Positions 15,422-28,200 of a stretch of 45,957 nt of DNA are shown here, one piece after another. The position numbers were made by a program, and so were the translations under genes. Numbering within the stretch: position 1 is the stretch's first letter; every line of letters starts with the position of its first letter. This stretch comes from Polyrhizophydium stewartii. Taxonomy: Eukaryota > Chytridiomycota > Chytridiomycetes > Rhizophydiales. Where the stretch lies: positions 1-45,957 of the forward strand of contig JADGIZ010000019.1 of assembly GCA_027604665.1 (NCBI GenBank). Direction: 5' to 3'. Below the pieces are notes generated by a model, which made no database searches, had not been told where the DNA came from, and saw only the letters and a list, made by a program, of their open reading frames with translations.

Positions 15422-18400
15422 TCATGACACCGTGGACTCAAGCTCAAGCTTCCGCTTCCAGGCAATCTGGTCGCCCCAGTACGACTCGAGACCCTTCCGA
15501 GACTGGACCTTGCCCTGTTTGATCGAACGCAAATCCTTCTCCAGTCTTTCCGGACATGGTCAGCATCAGAAAGTAAGCGCAGCGGCGGCACACAAAGCAC
15601 GGGGCATACTCTTTTCTGGACAACGCAAGACGGTCCAGCGAGTGGCGCCTTTCAATCTCGGCCACGCGATGGGCATACTCATGGCGCTGCCGCACGATGG
15701 CCAGCTGCTCTTGGTACAGCTGCTTGGCCTTTTCTTTCTGGTAGAGTGCCATTAGACTCTCGCTGCGTGCAAACGGGTTGTCAAACGAGAGCTCGTTGGA
15801 GCTATCCTTGATGTTCTGATGCGTTCGGATCTGCTCGGATAGGGCTTGCTGTTGATTCTTGTACCGCTGGATTTTGTCCCAATGGGCCTGCAGCTCGGCC
15901 GCCTTGATCCTACCACCGCACGAGCACATGTCAGAGAGCGCTCTGGGCCAAAACAACAGGTGTACATGCAAGTTGATGAATGGCCCCTTTGTCTCACTCA
16001 CTCCTTGATCAGTCGCTCGTTATTGAGGCGATCCTCCATCGACTTTTGGGATCGCTCCTGCGAAAGGCGCATGTGTTTGGACTCGAGCTTGGTGTGCAAG
16101 AGTTAGTGCCGAGGAAGCGGCCTGAGTGCGCAGCGGCGCGACGCTCTCACGCACCTGCTGTTTGAGCCCAGACGCGAGCGCCTGCTGCATCAGCACAGGA
16201 TCGCGCTTAACCTCTCTGTTCTCGAAGAGGTTTCCCATTGGCAACGACTCCTTCTTGGAGTGGCTCTGCTGCTTCTCGAGCGCTTTGAGATGGTTGTAGT
16301 GAGCTGTGCTGATGGCGTTTTTGAGCTTGGCCGCTTCGTTCTCCTGTTTCGGCAAGATTCGTTGGCAAAACATATCGTAGCTTCACCGCGAGGCGATTTG
16401 CGTTCGTTCGCTCGTGCATGCAATTTACCCGCTTCTTCTGGATAAAGTCCTTGTCGAGGTCGAGTGAGAGATGCAGCAGCATGCGGTCGTGCTCTTGCTC
16501 GGTGCGCTTCTGCAGCTCTCGATCTTCCACATAGGAAATGCGCTTTGCACGGCAAATGGGGCATTTTTGGTCTGTCCAAAGCCTGTTTCCGGAATGGGCA
16601 TGCGTGTGCGTCGAGACTGGGGATGCGTGTCGCACGCGCGCAGAGACGCCCGGTAGTGTTCATCATGGCGCTAAGCGTCAGGTCTTGCGGCTTCTCATGG
16701 AGGCATAGTGCGAATTAACCAACCGTTTCGAGCCTCGATGGAGAAGGTTTTGTCAATGAGCTCCTCGAGCTTTGCGAGCTTCCGCGCTGCCTCGTCGAGC
16801 TCTGCTGTTGCGCTTGCAATAGGGTCGGCATCACCCTTGGCTGATGGCCGAGATCACGTCGGAATGAATGACGGGCAGGAGAACGCATCAGATACACCGA
16901 CGCACAAAAAGGCCATGCGAGTCGATTAAGCAGCCGGACAAGCGGAATTGACCCACTCCGACTGGCCACCTCGTCGAAAATGTCGAATTTGGCGCGTTCG
17001 GTCACCAACGAGTCGCTCTTTGGTGGTTCAACGAGTGGGCCGAGAGGCTGGATTGCGTTTGATGCCGGTGACACCACCGGCTCTTCAGAAGAAGCCACTG
17101 GGCTGGCTGTCGCATCTCCAGGCTGTGATGCGTCTCCCGTCCGCGGTCTCTCTGGCTCAGGCGGCTCGGCACTCGAGTCTGGCTCAGAGTCGATAGTCGG
17201 GTGGGCAGCCCCAGGCGGTGAAGCTGGCGCCTGCTGCTGCGTATGAGGTGGCGAAGACAGCTGTTGCTGCTGAGGTGACTGCGAAAGCGGCTGATGCGGT
17301 GCTGCTGGCTGTGGCGGCGGCGGGGGAAGCATTTGGCCACCATGCGGGCCATTGACCGCACTCGAGGGGCCATGTTTCGCAATGAGTTGGGCTGAATGGC
17401 TTGTGGTTGAAAGTCCTGCTTGGACAACAGGCTGCGGAAGTATCGGGGAGCTGCAGGCCGAAATTCATATCAGCGCGGCTTGCAGGATGTGCGTCGACCC
17501 AGCACCAGGTGTTGACCCGCACCGATGGATCTGGACGCTTGGGGTCTTTTCTTCGTTGAGCGCCTTGAGGAATGCCTGGGAGAATCTGGATCGCATGTGC
17601 ACAGCCCCATTCGTTCGGAGCCATAGACAATCAGCCATGCGCCCATCCCCGAAAAACCAAACGCACACGCACCGGAACTTGACATTCTGGCTCTGAAAGA
17701 CAAGTTTTCCGAGCGTTCCAAAAGCCAGATTCACAATCGAGCCTCTCTTGAGGATCTTGAAGAGGGCATGCACAATGTCTTTCAGGCCAGCCTCGACGAG
17801 ATCTCGCGGGAATCCGGTGATTTGGGCCACCGACGCCAAATTCATGACCTCGGCAGGTCCAATGCCTGGGTGCACAGCATATGCAATAATCAGCATGAAG
17901 CTTCTGCAGGACCTCCGATGGCCGTTATGCCGCCGGCCTCGAGCCCGAACCAAGCGCGTATCGGCTCACCGACAGCGTCACAGCGGTCGATTTGAAAGCC
18001 AGGAAGCTTATCCCATGTCTTTGACGGCGAAAAGTGGGCCGAGTATATCGTCTTCTCGTCGCTGACGCCCTTTTTCATCTTCTTGATGTGAAAGCCGCCG
18101 ATCCCGGAGATGTTGGTGGACTGCTCATACGAAGCGGCGAGCGACCCAAGCAGCCAACCCGTGCAAATCATAGGTGTTTGAGGGCGATGCAGTTGAGCAG
18201 CAGCGCACATGTCAGATGAGGCGAGGCAGCAGTTGCGGGATGCAGTCAAGCGCACCCGCTTCATGATAAGCTGGTCCATCAGGTAGCAGGCCATGCCTTT
18301 CCAGAGGTCGCATAGCTCTGGGGGTGCGCAGCCAGATCGATCCGCGGACAGGCATGCGCGCGCGATGTGGGTGTGGATTGGCGGCGCGCAGCAGTGTGGA

Positions 18401-18657
18401 GGCATTTGTGATTGACAGCAGTGAGCACTGAAGCCGCGGCACATGGGCACGGCATGCACATCGCTTTCTCCGGGTGGGTCCGGTGCGCCGCGCAGCTGTC
18501 CGGATAGCCCCACACCGTCGAGAGGCGGGACTGCGCGCGCAAGCTAGCCACATGCATCGCAGGACGCACCCAGGTGCGACAGCTCCGAGAAGCGCTTGCT
18601 TTTGGAAATTGTCTCGCACACGACTTTGATAACATCCTCGAGATCGAGCTGGTCCAT
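15422..18657 (-). CDS. CCDC81: CCDC81-like protein (HU-like domains plus coiled coil)
   Basis: Twelve exons sum in phase to 669 residues: 18570-18657, 18256-18317, 17970-18120, 17673-17865, 17523-17585, 16957-17450, 16724-16840, 16429-16571, 16155-16343, 16002-16087, 15610-15909 and 15422-15545. The first third carries two HU-like domains: LCDLWKGMACYLMDQLIMKR...GIGGFHIKK, and LKDIVHALFKILKRGSIVNLAFGTLGKL. A Pro/Gln/Ser-rich linker follows, then a CxxC segment (KCPICRAKR) matching the MCYICLQR site of human CCDC81. Last come long coiled coils with DNPFARSESLMALYQKEKAKQLYQEQL and VQSRKGLESYWGDQI. Human CCDC81 is about 650 residues and is reported at centrosomes and in cilium-related cells. The start MDQLDLEDVIKVV fits the family. 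It diverges from the dynein gene with 634 bases between. Confidence 0.88.
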
Positions 18658-19291
18658 GGCTGGCGGCCAGGTGCGGGCAGGCGTGCACGGAGGCGCAGGA
18701 GGCGTGGAGCGTGCGGATGTAGGTCGGCACTCGCTCGTCTATTTCAAAGGGCAACTTTCTGGATCGGGGTGTGCTGCGCTGCGGCGGTGGCTCCGAGTGC
18801 CGGCGCTGCTCTGGGCCGTGGTTGGGAAAAGAGCAAACGCGATCACTCTCGTGGATCTGGCTCAGCCGAGGCTCGGAGGGCACGGCTACGAGCCGCCTGC
18901 TTTCGTTAAAGCCTACATTTCTCGCTGCGCTGCTACTGCTTCACACCGCGCCTGTCTGGCCGGCTTTGCGGCCGCGCGCCTCACCTCCAAGGACGGCGCG
19001 ACGCCGGTGCCACGAGCGAGCCGCGCATGTTGCGTTGGTTTCTGGTGTGTAAGAATGCTCTGAAGCTCGCGGCCGGATATGACGCTCGAAGCCGCAAGGT
19101 GCGTGCATCTGGTCGGCCGCATGCCCGGCGCTCGCCGCATCGACAGCGAGAATCGCTCCGGGACCCCATGGCTTACTGTTTCTCCAAGTGCGCGCACATC
19201 CCAGCCCGAAACTGCGAGCACTCGTTGCCCAGCCTGCATCGTCCCTCTGCCACGCAGCTGAAAACCGTGCCAACAACACCATCGGCGACGC
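18658..19291. promoter_or_regulatory. Divergent intergenic region, CCDC81-DNAH2
   Basis: This is the largest gene-free gap in the window (634 bases), between the start codons of two divergent ciliary genes. It should contain both promoters. I looked for an RFX X-box (GTTGCC-type inverted half sites) and saw no convincing one. Open frames here on both strands show no family similarity. Confidence 0.45.
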
Positions 19292-22200
19292 ATGTCTCAG
19301 CCGGAAGAAGCGGTCGCTCGAGGCGAGGAGGCCGCAAGTGCAACGACTGTTGGTGATGCTCTGCAACCGCCAGGCGGAGACGACGGCCCATCACCCCGCG
19401 GCGCGGGCAACTCGCTCGGCGCGTCGGAGAGCAACGCCAACAACAACAACAACACCAGCAACAACAACAACAACAACAACAACACGAGCGACGGAGACGA
19501 TGAAGCAGGCGCCGCTTACGGAGACGGCGGAAACTCGGATGGCGGTGCCATGATCGGCATGGAGTCCGAGGGCAACGGCGACCCCCCTGGCGCCGGCGAT
19601 GACGGCGAGTCCTTTGGCGAGGATAATGATGATGACAACGGCGATGGCGGCGACGGGGGCGAATCGTACTCTGGCGGAGACGCGTCTGCGGTCGACGGTG
19701 ACCAGACGCTCGAATCGCGCTCAGCTTCGACGGCGCGGATGGCACCAACGGCACCGCGCGCGACGGTCGTCAACATCGATCTACTCGTGCGGCGAATCAA
19801 GAGCCTGCTGACGCTCTCGGCGTTCGACGACACGATGTGGAACGATGAGCACCAGAGCGTTGTCTGTGAGTTCCTCAAAACCACCGAGCCGGCGAGGCTG
19901 GTCATTTATGTCGATGAGGTTGCCAAGCCGCCACTTCTGCATGTTCATACGACCCTACCGAATGGTGCTCAGAAGATCAAGGAGCTCATGTACTTTATCC
20001 GCGACGGCGCAATGTATGACGAGCCGCTGTCCGAGATCAACTTTGAGCAGCGCATCCAATACGGTAGCGTGGCCAAGAACGCGATGGAGAGCCTGTTGCG
20101 CCTGATGCAGGGCGTCTATGTCCCCATCTTTCTCGACAACCGTCGCTGGCCCGACAGCGTGCGCAAGGAGTTCAACAACCAGCTGCACAAGTTCATGGCG
20201 TTTTTGACCGACACTACCTTCCAAATCAAGGGCCACACGGTGCTTTACGTGCCCAGCGAGGACCTCTCAGATCCAGACAACGTCTCCAAGGTCAAGGATG
20301 TCGTGCAGCGCCTCGAGTCTCTGCTAATTCACTGGACGCGCCAGATCAAGGAGGTTGTCAACAATCAGCACACTTCCGAGACCACCGAGAACTCGGGTCC
20401 GCTCGAAGAAATCCAGTTCTGGAGCAGCCGATGCGACGATCTGTCGGGCATCGCTCAGCAGCTCAATCGCGCCGACGTCCAGCGCATCATTCACGTGCTC
20501 GACCTGGCCAAGTCGTCATATCTCGAGCAGTTTATGCGCCTGTCGAACCTGATCCAAGAGGGCACGGTGCAGGCACAGGACAACCTCAAGTTTCTGTCCA
20601 CGCTCAGCGAGCCGTGCCGCGTGCTGGCCGAGGCTGAGCCAAGGAATATCCCCGCGATCCTGCCCAAGCTGCTCAACTGCATCCGCATCATTTGGGCCAA
20701 CTCGCGCTTCTACAACACAAAGGAGCGGCTTACCAGTCTCTTACGCAAGGTCAGCAACGAAATCATCCGCCGGTGCTGCGCAAAGATCTCCCTCGACGAG
20801 ATCTTCCACGGAGATGTGCAGGCCAGTATGGCCAGCCTCCAAGACAGTATCAGCTGTGGCGAGTCGTGGAAGCAGATATACAAGCGTACTTGCGCGCACA
20901 TTGCCAAGTACGCAAAGGGCGTCTGGGATTTCGACCAGAGCAGCATCTTTGCTCAGATCGACGCCTTTGTGCAGCGCTGCCGCGACCTACTCGAGGTTTG
21001 CGAGGGCCAGATCCAGTTTGCGCGCAAGCTCACGGGCGGCGAGAAGGCGCCGATTCCGTTCTTTGGCGGCTCGCGCGGCCCCGAGATCGCAAAGAGGTAT
21101 GGCGGCTCTCCGCTGGCGTGCCTTTCGCACGGTGCTGATCAGCCAAGCTTGGTTCTGCGCCGGCCTGCAGCCTAGAGGACATTGAGCTTGCGTTTGAAAA
21201 GCTCATTTCCAGCCTGTGGAGCATCCGCAGCAGCATCCTCGACGTCAAAGCTACGCGGTGGCACGACGACTACAACAACTTTAAGCAGGGCGTCAAGGAC
21301 CTCGAGGTCATGATGCAAAACGTGATCATCTCGGCGTTCGAAAGCGCGACAACCGTTGAGTCTGGCGTCGAGCTGCTCGACATCTTCCACCATCTGGCCA
21401 AGCGCGAGGCGATCAAGCGCACGGTCGAAAAGAAAACAGCGGACGTCTACCAGATTCTGCTCCAGGAGCTCAACACCGTCAAAATCGAGTTCGAGACGCA
21501 TCGAAAGACGCCGGATATCCTGCGCTCGCAGCCCGACTTTGCCGGCTCCGCATACTGGGCACGCGCGCTGCTGCGCCGCGTTCAGAGCGCTATGAGCTGT
21601 CTGAATGCCGCGTACTACCTTCCGCACACGATCCTCGCCGAGGAGGCAAAGTCGCAGTACGACCCGCTCGTGGCCTCGCTCGAGGACTATATCTCCAAAA
21701 CACACGCCGAATGGGTCGCCAACATCAGCTCGAACCTGATTGAGAAGCTGGACGGCGTACTGATGTCGCACCGCCCAGGCGAGCTTCTCGAGATGAAGTT
21801 CGACAAGGATCTGCTGCGTCTTTTCGCAGAAATCTCCTACTTCCAGAAGCTCAAATGCGACATCCCCTTTCACGTTCAGGAGATCTACAGCAAGAAGGAG
21901 GAGCTCCGCATTCTTCGCGAGAACGTGCTCCTGGTCGTCCGCGATTACAACCATATCATTGAGACCCTCACGCCCGAGGAGCATTGGCTGTTCCGCGAGC
22001 GCATCCGCTTTCTCGATCGCAAAATCAATCCCGGCGTGACGAATCTGACATGGTAAGCCCTTTCCGCACTTCCGACAGCGCGAGTGCGTCTCTGGTACGT
22101 TTGCTGAATCACCGCTCCACTGCCGGGAATGCAGGGCGTCCAAGGGCATCACTGATTTCTTTGTAAAGGAATGCCGGCGCCACTCACACGACGTCCAGAA

Positions 22201-25200
22201 AATGGTCACCGAGTTTCTCGATGCGGACAGGCGCATCCAGCAAAACTGCGGCGTCATTGCGCAGACGCTGCTGTGGCAGATCGAAAATAAGCGCATCTAC
22301 GACCTCGAGGCCTTTGAGCGAGCGCAGCAACAGCATCAGGCCAACGTGCGCGACAGGCTGTCGGCCGCATACAACGACATCAAAAGCACGCTCGAGCAGA
22401 CATACGAGGTCTTCCGCAACGATGGCAAGGATGTATATGCGCACTGGGTGCGGTACATTGAGAGTATCGACACCAAACTGGAAGACGCGCTGCGCATGGC
22501 GGTACGCCGGTCGCTGCTCGAAATATCCAAGGCCATCAACGGCGAGGGAAAGAACCGCGACGGCGGCGGCGAAGTGCACCCGCTCTTCAAGGTCAACGTT
22601 GTACTCGAGATGCAGAAGGTCGACTTCAGCCCCACGCTGCAGCGGCTCGAAGAAACGGTCAACAAGGTCGCTCGCGACATGATATCGACGATCATGGTTA
22701 TCCCGCGGTTGGCACAGACGCTCGCACCAGAGATGTCGTCGACGGCCGCTGCGGGCAAGATCTACGACATCATTGCAAACGAGGAGGACATCCTCAAGAT
22801 CTTTGTCAGCATCCAAACGGGAATGTCGAATAACGCCACGCGCTGTCAGGCCTATCTGCGCAACTGGGACTCGTATCGCGAGATCTGGGAGATCAACAAG
22901 GACGCGTTTATCCGCCGCTACGCCAAGCTCAAACCTGCGCTGTCTACGTTCGACGCTGATATCAACCGATACAACGAGGTTGCCAACAACACCCAGAAGG
23001 AGGAAACTCTCACGAACGTCAATTTTGTGCGCCTTGACTGCTCGCCGCTCAAGCACGCGCTCGTTTCGCACTGCAGCGCATGGCAGAACAAGCTCACGAC
23101 GCTTCTCAACGCGAATGCGGCCACAGAGCTCAACAACCTGCACGACATGTTCGTCAAAAAGTCAGAGAAGCTGCGCGCGCCGCCCAAGGACCTCGAGCAG
23201 CTGAGCGAGAGTCTGGCTCTACTCACGCAGCTGCAGACAGACCTGCCGGGAATCGAGGCCCAGTTTGCGCCGATCCACGAGATGTACGAGATCCTCGAGA
23301 AGTACGAGGTTCAGATCAAGGAAGACGAAAAGGCCAAGCTCGAGACGCTGCCCACGACGTGGGCCGCGTTTCAGCAAACGATGGCGGACTCGGAACGGCT
23401 TCTGCACGACTCCAAAGCGCGCTTCAAGGCCGATCTGCTGTCGTCGGTCGAGGATTTTGTTCGGCAGACAGCTAATATGCGAGAGGACCTCACCTCCAAA
23501 GGCCCCTTCCACGCAAACTTTGGCGTGGACAAGGCGCTCAAGGCAATCAACGAATACCGGGCCATGCTCGCCGCCGCCGCGAACCAAGAGCGTATCCTCA
23601 AAAAGGGCCTTGCGGTCTTCAAAATCGAGCAGGCCCCATCCAAGGACATGGAGATGATGGCGTCCGACCTCGATCTGCTGACCCAGATCTGGCAAGCGAC
23701 GCAGGAATGGAGCTCGGCGTACGAGAACTGGCGATCGCGGCCGTTCCTGTCTCTCGACGGGGCAGAGATGGAGGAGGCTGTCCAGAAGTTTGTACGACGC
23801 CTCTCCAAGATGGGCAAGGAGATGAAGGACTGGGACGTCTTCAACAGCCTGCGCGAGCGCGTCAACCAGACAAAGCGAACCATACCGCTGCTGCTTGACT
23901 TGCGCAATCCGGCCGTGCGCGAGCGGCACTGGAACCAGATCATGGACGAGGTCGGCAAGACGTTCAGTCCACATGGCTCTGACTTCACGCTTGACAAGAT
24001 CCTCGATCTCGGCCTCGACCAGCACGCCGAGACGATTTCGGGGTTGTCGACCGCAGCCACGAAGGAGCTGTCGATTGAGCAGGGCCTGGAAGCCATCAAG
24101 GAGGCTTGGCTTGCTCTCGACCTCGATATTGTGCCGTACAAAGAGGAAAAGGGCTATCACAAGATCCGCAGCACCGACGCGCTGTTTGAGCTACTTGAGG
24201 ACAATCAGGTCACGCTGTCATCCATGAAGGCGTCCAAATTCTTTGTTGCCTTCGAGGCCCAGGTCGACCACTGGGAGCGCACACTGTCCCACATTGTCGA
24301 GGTCGTTGAGATGTTGCTCCTGGTGCAGCGGCAGTGGATGTACCTCGAGAACATTTTTGTGGGCACGGAAGATATCCGCAAGCAGCTGCCCAAGGAGTCG
24401 GCGGTGTTCGATAGCGTCAATGCGTCGTGGGCCGTCATCCTCAAGCAGATCCTGGCCGATCGCAACGCGCTTCGCGCGGCACATGTCGCTGGCTTGCTCG
24501 AGACTCTCACGGACATGAACAACCAACTCGAAAAAATCCAGAAGTCGCTCGACATGTATCTCGAGACAAAGCGACAGGCCTTCCCACGCTTCTATTTCCT
24601 GTCCAACGACGACTTGCTCGAAATCCTCGGACAGGCGAAGGACCCCAACTCGGTGCAGCCGCATCTCAAGAAGTGCTTCGACAATATCAACAAGCTTGAG
24701 CTGGCGATGGCCGGAACAGACGGCCGGCGGCACAATGACGCCATCGGCATGCACTCGGGCGACGGCGAATACGTGCCCTTCCACGCGCCGGTGGTTGTCG
24801 AGGGTCCTGTCGAGATGTGGCTGCTCGAGATCGAGTCAACGATGCGCACCACGCTACGCAAGCTGCTGGCTGGCTGCCTCGCGAACCTGAAAAAGGCAAA
24901 GCGCGACAAGTGGCTCAAGGACTGGGCTGGCATGCTGCTTATCACATCAGGCCTCATTTCGTGGACGTCCGAGTGCACGCGCGCACTGCAGGACATTGAA
25001 AAGGGCGAGAAAGCAGCGCTCAAGACGCTCAAAAAGAAGCAGATCTCGAACCTGAAGAAGCTTGCCGACCTTGTGCGGTCGCCGCTCGGGAAGGTCGACC
25101 GCAAGAAGCTGATAGCGCTGATCACCGTCGAGGTGCACTCCCGCGACGTCATCGACCGCATGGTCAAGGCCAACTGTAGCAACGTCAATGCGTTTGATTG

Positions 25201-28200
25201 GCTGAGTCAGCTGCGCTTCTACTGGGAAAAGGAGGGCAAGGACGATGACGACTGCTACATTCGCCAAATCAACACGCACTTCCGCTACGGCTATGAGTAC
25301 CTCGGAAACAGCGGCCGTCTCGTCATTACACCGCTCACAGACCGGTGCTACATGACATTGACGACTGCGCTCCACCTGTTCCGAGGCGGCAGCCCTCAGG
25401 GGCCTGCAGGAACTGGCAAGACCGAGACGGTCAAGGATCTTGGCAAGGCGCTCGGCAAGTACGTGATCGTGCAGAACTGCTCCGAGGCGCTCGATTACAA
25501 GTCTATCGGCAGGATGTTCAGCGGTCTTGCGCAAACAGGCGCCTGGGGCTGTTTCGACGAATTCAATCGCATCGACATCGAGGTTCTGAGTGTGGTGGCG
25601 CTCCAGATCTCGTGCATCCTCTCTGCCATTGCGCGCAACGCACGCGTCTTTGTATTTGAGGGCAAGGAGATCAAACTCAACACGTCCTGTGGTATTTTCA
25701 TCACCATGAACCCGGTGCGGAGTGGCATGCTGCGCGGCTGTGCTGGCGCGCAAGCTGACACTCGCATTCCGCCGGCAGGGCTACGCGGGGCGTGTCGAGC
25801 TGCCCGACAATCTCAAATCGCTATTCCGGCCGGTGTCCATGATGGTCCCCGACTCTGCACTGATTGCCGAGATCATGCTCTTTGCCGAGGGATTCTCAAA
25901 CACGCGCATTCTTTCCAAAAAGGTCGACACGCTCTACAAGCTTTCGATCCAGCAGTTGTCCAAGCAGGATCACTACGATTTTGGCCTGCGCGCGCTGACT
26001 TCGGCGTTGCGAAGCGCGGGTGGCCGCAAGCGAATGGACGCGAGCGTCGCCGATGACGTGGTCCTCTTCCTCGCGATGCGCGACAACAACATTCCGAAGC
26101 TGACTGCAGAAGACGTGCCTCTGTTCATGGGTATCCTGTCGGACCTGTTCCCCGGCGTCGAAGTTGTTGCAATGGACTACAGCGAGCTCAAGAACGCCAT
26201 ATTCGAGGAGATGAAGGCGTCCAACATCCAACAGATCGAAAGCATGGTCACAAAAATCATCCAGCTCTACGAAACCAAGGCTAGCAGGCACGGTGTAATG
26301 ATTGTCGGTGACACCGGCGCAGGCAAGTCGACGGTGTGGAAGCTGCTCCAGGGCACGTTCGCGCGGCTTTCCAAGACGGCGCCAGATCGCTTTGTCTCTG
26401 CGAAAACATTTGCTGTCAACCCCAAGGCCTTGTCGCTCGCCGAGCTCTACGGCGAGTTCAACATCAATACCAACGAGTGGGCCGACGGCGTCTTGTCAAG
26501 CGTCATGCGCATTGCGTGCTCGGACGAGCGCAAGGACCAGAAATGGATTGTCTTGGACGGTCCCGTGGACACGCTCTGGATCGAATCCATGAACACAGTG
26601 CTCGACGACAACAAGGTTCTGACGCTGATCAACGGAGAGCGGATCGCCCTTCCCGAGCAGGTATCGCTGCTTTTCGAGGTCGAAAATCTTTCGACTGCGT
26701 CGCCGGCAACCGTCAGCCGGTGCGGCATGATCTACCTTGACTACAAGGATCTCGGCTGGCGGCCATTTATGGAGTCGTGGATTGGAGCGCGCGAGGACAA
26801 GCAGTCTGCCGACGTGATACGCAGGTTGGTCGACAAATACGTTGCGCAGATGCTCGAGTTTCGCCGAACGTGTGCCGAGCTTGTACCGGTGCCCGAGTCG
26901 AACGCCATCCGCTCATTTTGCAGGCTGTTTGACGCCGTCGCTACGCTCGGTCGGTGACGGATGGTCATTCCGCAGCCGCGCAGCTGGTTGTTGACGCTTC
27001 TCTCTGGAATACTCGGCAGAGAACGGCGTCAATCCAGACGAGCCCGAGACTTATGGCCGTATGATCGAGCTATGGTTCCTGTTTTCGGTTATTTGGGCGC
27101 TTGGCGGATCGCTAACGGACGAAAGCCGCAAAAAGTTTGACTCGTTCTTGCGCGAGATTGAGGGCCAGTTCCCGAGCAAGGACACGGTCTTCGAGTACTT
27201 TGTCGACAAGCAGTCCAAGGGATGGAGCCCCTGGGAGGACAAGCTGCCGAGCGGATGGCGCTACTCGTCGTCGACGCCGTACTACAAGATCTTTGTCCCC
27301 ACCGTCGACACGGTGCGCAACGAGTTTATCTTGCGCTCGCTCGTCAGCAAGCGCACGCCGGTGCTCTTTGTCGGCGACGTGGGCACCGGCAAGACCTCGC
27401 TCATTCAAAACGTGATCTTCTCGCCCGAGGTCGGCTGCAATATTCTTGTCATCAACATGTCTGCGCAGACGTCATCCAACGGCGTTCAAAACATCATCGA
27501 GGGCAAGCTCGAGAAGCGGACCAAGAATGTGTTTGTGCCGGTGGGCGGAAAACATCTGCTTACGTTCATCGACGACTTCAACATGCCGATGAAGGACACG
27601 TTCGGCTCGCAGCCCCCGCTCGAGTTCATCCGCCACTGGATGGACTACGGCTTTTGCTACGACCGCCAGAAGCAGACTCTCAAGTACCTCAACGACATCT
27701 TCATGATCGCAGCCATGGGTCCTCCGGGCGGCGGCCGCAACCAGCTCAGCCCGCGCATCCAGGCGCGCTTCAACGTCCTGAACATGACCTTCCCCAACGA
27801 GCAGTCCATCTCGCGCATCTTTGGCACGATCATCAACCAGAAGCTGCAGGACTTTGAGGAGGATGTCAAACCGCTCGGAGACATCATCACCCATGCGACG
27901 ATTGAGATCTACCACACCGTCGTCGCGCAGCTGCTGCCCACGCCTGCAAAGATCCACTATCTGTTTAACCTGCGCGACATCTCCAAGGTCTTCCAGGGCC
28001 TGCTGCGCGCCAACCGCGAGTACTACGACTCGCGCGAGTCCATGACGAAGCTTTGGGTGCATGAGCTCATGCGCGTCTTTAGCGATCGGCTTGTCGACAA
28101 GCCCGATCGCGAGTACTTCAAGAAGCTCGTCGACGACAAGCTCAACTCCCACTTTAGCTCGAGCTTGCAGCAGCTTTGTGGCGAAAAGCGCATGCCGCTC

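Noticed and set aside
18658..19291. Possible extra gene in the CCDC81-DNAH2 gap
   Set aside because: Frames up to about 155 residues exist but are Ala/Arg/Cys-rich, unsplit and without recognisable similarity; more likely promoter DNA.
21172..23143. Long minus-strand frames (374 and 319 residues) and others inside the dynein gene
   Set aside because: They mirror the well-supported dynein exons and cross no intron sensibly; codon-bias shadows.
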